Source: Bacillota bacterium (lineage in GTDB: Bacteria; Bacillota; Clostridia; Tissierellales; Sedimentibacteraceae). From it: DNA of 18,273 bases. Shown here piece by piece: positions 14,018-18,273 of this stretch (its first letter is position 1; every line of letters starts with the position of its first letter). The notes below the pieces were generated by a model, which saw only the letters and a list, made by a program, of their open reading frames with translations, did not search any database and was not told where the DNA came from. The position numbers and the translations under genes were made by a program. The stretch is from assembly GCA_023416855.1 (NCBI GenBank), contig JAEZGU010000098.1, positions 1 through 18,273 on the forward strand. Direction: 5' to 3'.

Positions 14018-14251
14018 ATGAAATTAAGTGAATTGTACAGTAAAGAAATAATTAATATTGACACAGGTGAAAATTTGGGGATATTTGGTGACTGTGACTT
14101 GGTAATAGAAGAAAAAACCGGAGAAATAGTAAGTTTTATATCCGGAAATAATTCACATTTTAATTTTTTTAAAGAACCTAAGAAAAAAGAAATATTGTGG
14201 AAAAACATAAAGAAAATAGGAAGTGACATGATAATCATTGAAAATGATTAA
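14018..14251 (+). CDS. ymxH: YlmC/YmxH family PRC-barrel protein
   Basis: The 77-residue product matches the YlmC/YmxH family: KLSELYSKEIINIDTGENLG at the start, GDCDLVIEEKTGEIVSFI in the middle, and a C-terminal WKNIKKIGSDMIIIEND strand pair, giving a small PRC-type beta barrel. Family members are conserved in spore-forming Firmicutes and are often annotated as sporulation proteins, but no molecular role is established to my knowledge. A run of five G residues about ten bases upstream is the ribosome binding site. Position after the M16 peptidase fits the B. subtilis mlpA-ymxH order. A terminator follows 43 bases after the stop. Confidence 0.88.
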   Translation: MKLSELYSKEIINIDTGENLGIFGDCDLVIEEKTGEIVSFISGNNSHFNFFKEPKKKEILWKNIKKIGSDMIIIEND

Positions 14252-14294
14252 ATGCTTACAAAATCTATTGTATAAAATATCTAAAACTTCAAAG

Positions 14295-14326
14295 AATAAT
14301 CAGGAATAACCTGATTATTTTTATTT
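14295..14326 (+). terminator. Terminator-like hairpin between ymxH and tepA
   Basis: AATAATCAGG (14295-14304) pairs perfectly with CCTGATTATT (14310-14319) around AATAA, followed by TTTATTT. It probably ends the mlpA-dut-ymxH unit. Its tail abuts the GGAGG of tepA at 14327-14331. A TATAAA at 14271-14276 upstream could be a -10 for a tepA transcript that contains the hairpin, but its -35 is weak. Confidence 0.7.
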
Positions 14327-14336
14327 GGAGGAATAA

Positions 14337-15173
14337 ATGGAAAATAACAATCAAAATTTAAATTTACAGCAGCAGTCATTCAACAACATGGATGGAAAAA
14401 GAAATTATTACAACAATCAAAATAGCAATAGAAATAATATTAATAACAATTCGGAGCCTACAAACCCTTTTTTGTTTAACGGAAATGAAGGCAATAAAGG
14501 CGATAATGATTCAGATCAACCTATAGAAAATGTAAAGCAAGTTGGCAGTGTAACAGATATAAGTCCTGTTAAAGACATTTGCTTCATAAGTATTATAGGT
14601 GAAATTGAAGGTCATACTTCTTTGCCTCCTCAGAGCAAGACTACAAAGTATGAACATATTATTCCTATGATTATTGGTGCTGAAATGGACCCGGAAATTA
14701 AGGGCATACTGTTGCTTATAAATACAGTGGGTGGAGATGTGGAAGCAGGGCTTGCTATTTCAGAATTAATTGCAAGCATTACTAAACCTACTGTATCAAT
14801 AGTATTAGGAGGTGGCCACAGTATAGGAACAGCTCTTGCCGTGTCTGCAGAATATTCTTTTATTGCTCCAACAGGAACTATGACAATTCATCCTATACGA
14901 ACAAATGGGTTTGTAATAGGTGTTCCTCAAACCTTTAGATATTTTCAAAAAATGCAAGAAAGAATTATTAACTTCATTGTTAATAATTCAAGAGTTGACA
15001 AACAAGCTCTATTGAGCTACATGTATGACACAGATGAAATAGCAAATGATGTAGGAACAGTTCTTAATGCTCAAGAAGTTATCGATATAGGATTGATTGA
15101 TGAAATTGGTGGTTTTAGTTCAGCAATGAATGTTTTAAGAAAATTAATAGATGATATGGAAAATAAGAATTAG
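14337..15173 (+). CDS. tepA: ClpP-like serine protease of the TepA/YmfB type
   Basis: The 278-residue product has a ClpP-class fold from about residue 78: oxyanion segment NTVGGDVEAGLA (129-140), nucleophile Ser162 in GGGHSIGTA, and His185 in TMTIHPI. Its B. subtilis relative YmfB/TepA lies directly upstream of the spoIIIE region and is known as translocation-enhancing protein TepA. The first about 75 residues are an extremely Asn/Gln-rich, presumably disordered tail with no signal peptide, which standard ClpP lacks. GGAGG lies five bases before ATG. No terminator is evident after it. Confidence 0.9.
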   Translation: MENNNQNLNLQQQSFNNMDGKRNYYNNQNSNRNNINNNSEPTNPFLFNGNEGNKGDNDSDQPIENVKQVGSVTDISPVKDICFISIIGEIEGHTSLPPQSKTTKYEHIIPMIIGAEMDPEIKGILLLINTVGGDVEAGLAISELIASITKPTVSIVLGGGHSIGTALAVSAEYSFIAPTGTMTIHPIRTNGFVIGVPQTFRYFQKMQERIINFIVNNSRVDKQALLSYMYDTDEIANDVGTVLNAQEVIDIGLIDEIGGFSSAMNVLRKLIDDMENKN

Positions 15174-15198
15174 CTTTTTGTTCATAATTAAATAATTA

Positions 15199-15228
15199 TT
15201 GCGACTATTCACTATTTTATGGTATAAT
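15199..15228 (+). promoter_or_regulatory. Sigma-A promoter for ftsK/spoIIIE
   Basis: TTGCGA (15199-15204), an 18-base spacer and TATAAT (15223-15228), preceded by TGG, make a good extended -10 promoter. The predicted start is near 15235, giving a short leader. In it, GTACA (15242-15246) and TGTAC (15256-15260) bracket the GGGGGA ribosome binding site in a nine-base loop. Confidence 0.65.
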
Positions 15229-15263
15229 CAAGTTTAGAATAGTACAGGGGGACGTTGTACAAA

Positions 15264-17642
15264 ATGGCAAAAGTACAGAGCGATAGTAAGTCAAAAAAAA
15301 CAAATACAAGAAAAAAAAGTACAAGCACAGACAAAAGCAAAAACATAAAAAATAATGACATTCTAAAAAAAGAGATTATAGGTATTTTTATTGTTGCATT
15401 TGCTGTATTTTTAATTGTTGTTACAAACAAAGAAAATCAAACAGGAATTATTGGAAAATCAATTAGTATTTTTACTCATTCAATATTTGGTAAAGGTGCT
15501 GATGTATTACCTTATTTTATATTAACAATAGGAGTAATGAGATTATTAAACATTATAATTTTGAATGATAATAATCAAATTGTTGCAATAATAGGTTTTT
15601 TTATTTGTTATATAATGTATGTTACTATATCAGATACAACCATTTTAGCTATATTATCCGGAAGTAATAATTTGCAGGAATTGATTAAGGCTTCAATAAA
15701 TACCGGTTTAAATAAAGTTGGTGGAGGTATAATAGGTAATTTACTAACATATATATTTTTAAAATTGGTAGATAAAAATGGTACATACATAGTTCTTGGA
15801 GCGTTAGTATTTTCAAACATAATATTATTCACAAATCAAAGTATAATAGGAATATTTAAGCTATTTGCAACATATATAAAGAAATTTTTAAATGCTATAT
15901 ATAATTTTGTATTTACTGAAACAACGGATGATAATAAAAAGCCTCAAAAAATAAGTAAAAGCAAGACAGAAGCAGCTGCGGCTGATAACATTGAGATATA
16001 TGATTATTTAAATCCGGTTGATAATAGCAAAAAGACAGAAATAACACAGCTTAAAATTGATGACATAAAAAAACCTGAACATGATGCTAAGGTAATGCAA
16101 ACAGATGTAAATAAGCAAGAAAATACAGAATTTTCAGAGCAAAAAGGAAGACAAAAAGAAAAATTTGAGTCAAAAGAAATTACTGATGATATTATCAATA
16201 TTTCAGGTGTTAAAAGTGACAAATACAAAATTCCTTCTACTACATTATTAAGTCCTATACCTCAACAAGGAAGAGGAGACAGAGAGGATTTAAAGAAGGA
16301 TGGAGAAAAACTAATTGAAACTTTGAACAATTTTAATATTCCATGCAATATTCTGCAAATTAATAAGGGACCAACTATTACAAGATATGAAATTCAGCCT
16401 GCTCCAGGTATTAAGGTTAGCAGAATTACAGGATTAGCTAACGATATAGCACTTGCTTTAGCTACCTCAGACATACGTATGGAAGCTCCCATACCCGGTA
16501 AATCTGCCATAGGTATAGAGGTTCCAAATAAAAGTAAAACAAGTGTATTTTTAAGAAATTTAATAGAATCAAAAGAATATAAATCTGTTACAACTAATAT
16601 TCCATTTGCATTGGGAAAAGATATAGCGGGAAAGAACATTATTGCAAGCATAGATAAAATGCCACATCTTTTAATCGCAGGTGCTACCGGTTCCGGTAAA
16701 AGTGTTTGTATTAATTCTTTAATTATGAGTATTTTGTTTAAGGCGAAACCGGATGAAGTAAAATTAATACTTATAGATCCTAAAGTGGTTGAATTAAGTG
16801 TTTATAATGGTTTACCGCATCTTTTGATACCTGTTGTTACAGATCCAAGAAAAGCAGCTAATGCACTTAATTGGGCTGTAGCTGAAATGACAAATCGTTA
16901 CAAGGTTTTTGCTGCTAACAGTGTTAGAGATATTGCAACATACAATGAAAAAATGGTTAAAGAAGGCAATGATAAAATGCCTCAAATAGTTATTATAATA
17001 GATGAATTAGCAGATTTAATGACAGTTGCTTCATCTGAAGTAGAAGAGTACATAACAAGAATTGCACAGCTTGCAAGAGCTTGTGGCATGCATCTTGTAA
17101 TAGCTACGCAAAGACCATCTGTGGATGTTATAACAGGTGTAATAAAAGCAAATATTCCATCACGTATTGCATTTGCAGTTTCATCTCATATTGATTCAAG
17201 AACAATTTTAGACTGTGGGGGAGCTGAAAAGCTTCTTGGCAAGGGTGATATGCTTTATCATCCAATTGGTCTGCCAAAACCAATTCGTATACAGGGAACA
17301 TTTATATCAGATGATGAAATCAAAAAAGTTGTAGATTATATAAGAGAGCAACAAATAGAAATAAAAACAAACAAACAAAATGAAATAATCAATGAAATTG
17401 AAAAAACAAATAGTTCTGATGAAGAGGTAGATGAACTATTAGAACAGGCAGTTGAAATGGTCGTTACTGACGGTCAAGCTTCCGCATCATATATTCAAAG
17501 AAAATTCAAGGTTGGATATGCTCGTGCTGCAAGAATAATAGATCAGCTTGAAGAAAGAGGAATTGTGGGAGGACATGAAGGAAGTAAACCTCGTAAAGTG
17601 CTTATAACAAAAGAAGAATTAGACGAAATGAGAGGAAATTAA
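15264..17642 (+). CDS. ftsK: DNA translocase FtsK/SpoIIIE
   Basis: This hexameric ATPase pumps chromosomal DNA through the division or sporulation septum. From ATG at 15264 it has 792 residues. A Lys/Ser/Thr-rich cytoplasmic start is followed by about four or five membrane helices (about 35-195), a polar linker (about 200-330), the alpha domain (PTITRYEIQPAPGIKVSRITG) and the RecA-like motor. Walker A is GATGSGKS at 473-480, and Walker B ends in IIDELADL with Asp580-Glu581. The C-terminal winged-helix gamma domain (AVEMVVTDGQASASYIQRKF) reads polarity sequences. The start is uncertain: the GGGGGA site is 11-12 bases from this ATG and only 3 from an in-frame TTG at 15255. Sporulation versus vegetative role cannot be told from sequence. 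Confidence 0.96.
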   Translation: MAKVQSDSKSKKTNTRKKSTSTDKSKNIKNNDILKKEIIGIFIVAFAVFLIVVTNKENQTGIIGKSISIFTHSIFGKGADVLPYFILTIGVMRLLNIIILNDNNQIVAIIGFFICYIMYVTISDTTILAILSGSNNLQELIKASINTGLNKVGGGIIGNLLTYIFLKLVDKNGTYIVLGALVFSNIILFTNQSIIGIFKLFATYIKKFLNAIYNFVFTETTDDNKKPQKISKSKTEAAAADNIEIYDYLNPVDNSKKTEITQLKIDDIKKPEHDAKVMQTDVNKQENTEFSEQKGRQKEKFESKEITDDIINISGVKSDKYKIPSTTLLSPIPQQGRGDREDLKKDGEKLIETLNNFNIPCNILQINKGPTITRYEIQPAPGIKVSRITGLANDIALALATSDIRMEAPIPGKSAIGIEVPNKSKTSVFLRNLIESKEYKSVTTNIPFALGKDIAGKNIIASIDKMPHLLIAGATGSGKSVCINSLIMSILFKAKPDEVKLILIDPKVVELSVYNGLPHLLIPVVTDPRKAANALNWAVAEMTNRYKVFAANSVRDIATYNEKMVKEGNDKMPQIVIIIDELADLMTVASSEVEEYITRIAQLARACGMHLVIATQRPSVDVITGVIKANIPSRIAFAVSSHIDSRTILDCGGAEKLLGKGDMLYHPIGLPKPIRIQGTFISDDEIKKVVDYIREQQIEIKTNKQNEIINEIEKTNSSDEEVDELLEQAVEMVVTDGQASASYIQRKFKVGYARAARIIDQLEERGIVGGHEGSKPRKVLITKEELDEMRGN

Positions 17643-18273
17643 TGAAAAAAATTTACATGCATTCACTTGGCTGTTCTAAGAATTTAGTAGATTCTGAAAA
17701 CATGCTTGGTATTTTACGTAACAAAGGATTTAAAACTACTGATTATGCAGATAAAGCTGATTACATCATTATAAACACATGTTCATTTATTAGTGATGCA
17801 CAGCAGGAATCAGTAAATGCAATTTTAGCTGCTGCAGATATAAAAAATGAAGCAAACAAAAATGCGAAAATTATAGTATCCGGTTGCTTGGCTCAAAGAT
17901 TTGGAGAAGAGCTGTCATTGGAAATTCCGGAAGTGGATATAATTGTAGGGACAAGCGGATTTGATAAAATAGACGAATATATTGAAAAATATGAAAATAG
18001 CAAGCAATTAGTAGTTGATACCAATATGAAGGAATTAGATGAGGAAAACCTTCCAAGAAATTCATTAACAGAAAATTGGTATGCATATTTGAAAATAGCT
18101 GAAGGCTGTAGCAATAACTGTACTTACTGTGTTATTCCACAACTTAGAGGACCATATAAAAGTAGAAAAATTGAAAAAATAGTAGAAGAAGCAAAATTAC
18201 TTGCTAAACAGGGAGCAAGGGAAATAATTATAATTGCTCAGGATACAAGTAAATATGGAGTTGATTTATATGG
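17642..18273 (+). CDS. rimO: Ribosomal protein S12 methylthiotransferase RimO, N-terminal part
   Basis: The ATG shares one base with the ftsK stop (TAATG), and the frame is open to the window end, giving 210 residues. RimO is a radical-SAM enzyme that adds a methylthio group to an Asp of ribosomal protein S12. The UPF0004 domain has cysteines Cys11 (MHSLGCSKNLVDSE), Cys47 and Cys82, which bind one iron-sulfur cluster. The radical-SAM CxxxCxxC is at Cys156, Cys160 and Cys163 (GCSNNCTYCVIP). SLGCSKNLVDSE favours RimO over MiaB. The TRAM domain and the rest lie beyond the window. Coupling to ftsK suggests the same transcript. Confidence 0.95.
   Translation, partial: MKKIYMHSLGCSKNLVDSENMLGILRNKGFKTTDYADKADYIIINTCSFISDAQQESVNAILAAADIKNEANKNAKIIVSGCLAQRFGEELSLEIPEVDIIVGTSGFDKIDEYIEKYENSKQLVVDTNMKELDEENLPRNSLTENWYAYLKIAEGCSNNCTYCVIPQLRGPYKSRKIEKIVEEAKLLAKQGAREIIIIAQDTSKYGVDLY

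Noticed and set aside
13957..14238. Minus-strand open frame of 93 codons with hydrophobic stretches over ymxH
   Set aside because: It is antisense to most of ymxH, which has a good ribosome binding site and family match; the hydrophobicity comes from reading Lys/Glu-rich codons backwards.
17871..18114. Two minus-strand open frames near the end of the window
   Set aside because: They oppose rimO, which has all expected cysteine motifs.
1..18273. Phage, CRISPR, toxin-antitoxin or defence system
   Set aside because: I found no regularly spaced repeats, integrase, phage structural gene, nuclease or recognisable toxin-antitoxin pair; the content is mainly conserved housekeeping genes.

Overview
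The window is AT-rich DNA (roughly 30 % G+C by eye) from a low-GC Gram-positive bacterium, most likely an anaerobic, possibly spore-forming member of the Clostridia/Tissierellia. The basis is the Firmicutes-type nusA-infB operon with ylxR and ylxQ, strong GGAGG ribosome binding sites, a bacilli/clostridia-style pnp - M16 peptidase - ymxH - tepA - spoIIIE gene order, and the base composition. All supported genes are on the + strand. A genus cannot be fixed from the sequence alone.

Region 1 (1-7069) is a tightly packed translation and RNA-metabolism operon: rimP (3' end only), nusA, ylxR/rnpM, ylxQ, infB, rbfA, nrnA, truB and a shortened ribF. Neighbours overlap by 4-23 bases or are separated by short gaps. 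The products act in 30S assembly, transcription elongation, RNase P modulation, initiation, oligonucleotide turnover, tRNA pseudouridylation and flavin cofactor synthesis. Region 2 (7070-9670) holds a clear sigma-A-type promoter, a foldable leader, rpsO, a terminator, pnp and a second terminator.

Region 3 (9671-12290) looks accessory. It holds a Nif3-family metal protein, an unrecognised beta-sandwich-like protein, a divergent peptide deformylase, a 33-codon remnant of a CDP-alcohol phosphatidyltransferase gene and a 41-residue membrane peptide. Three related GGGGAC-type repeat elements lie at its left edge, middle and right edge. In Bacillus subtilis the corresponding interval between pnpA and mlpA holds only ylxY.

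Region 4 (12293-18273) returns to the conserved order: M16 peptidase, dut, ymxH, a ClpP-like tepA, a SpoIIIE/FtsK DNA translocase and rimO (cut off by the window end). The spoVFAB-asd-dapG-dapA-rnjB block that lies between ymxH and tepA in B. subtilis is absent here.

I see no CRISPR array, prophage, complete transposase, tRNA or rRNA. The most noteworthy items are the RibF without a recognisable flavokinase domain, the repeat-bordered island with its gene remnant, the candidate S15 autoregulatory leader, and terminator-like hairpins placed directly before ribosome binding sites.
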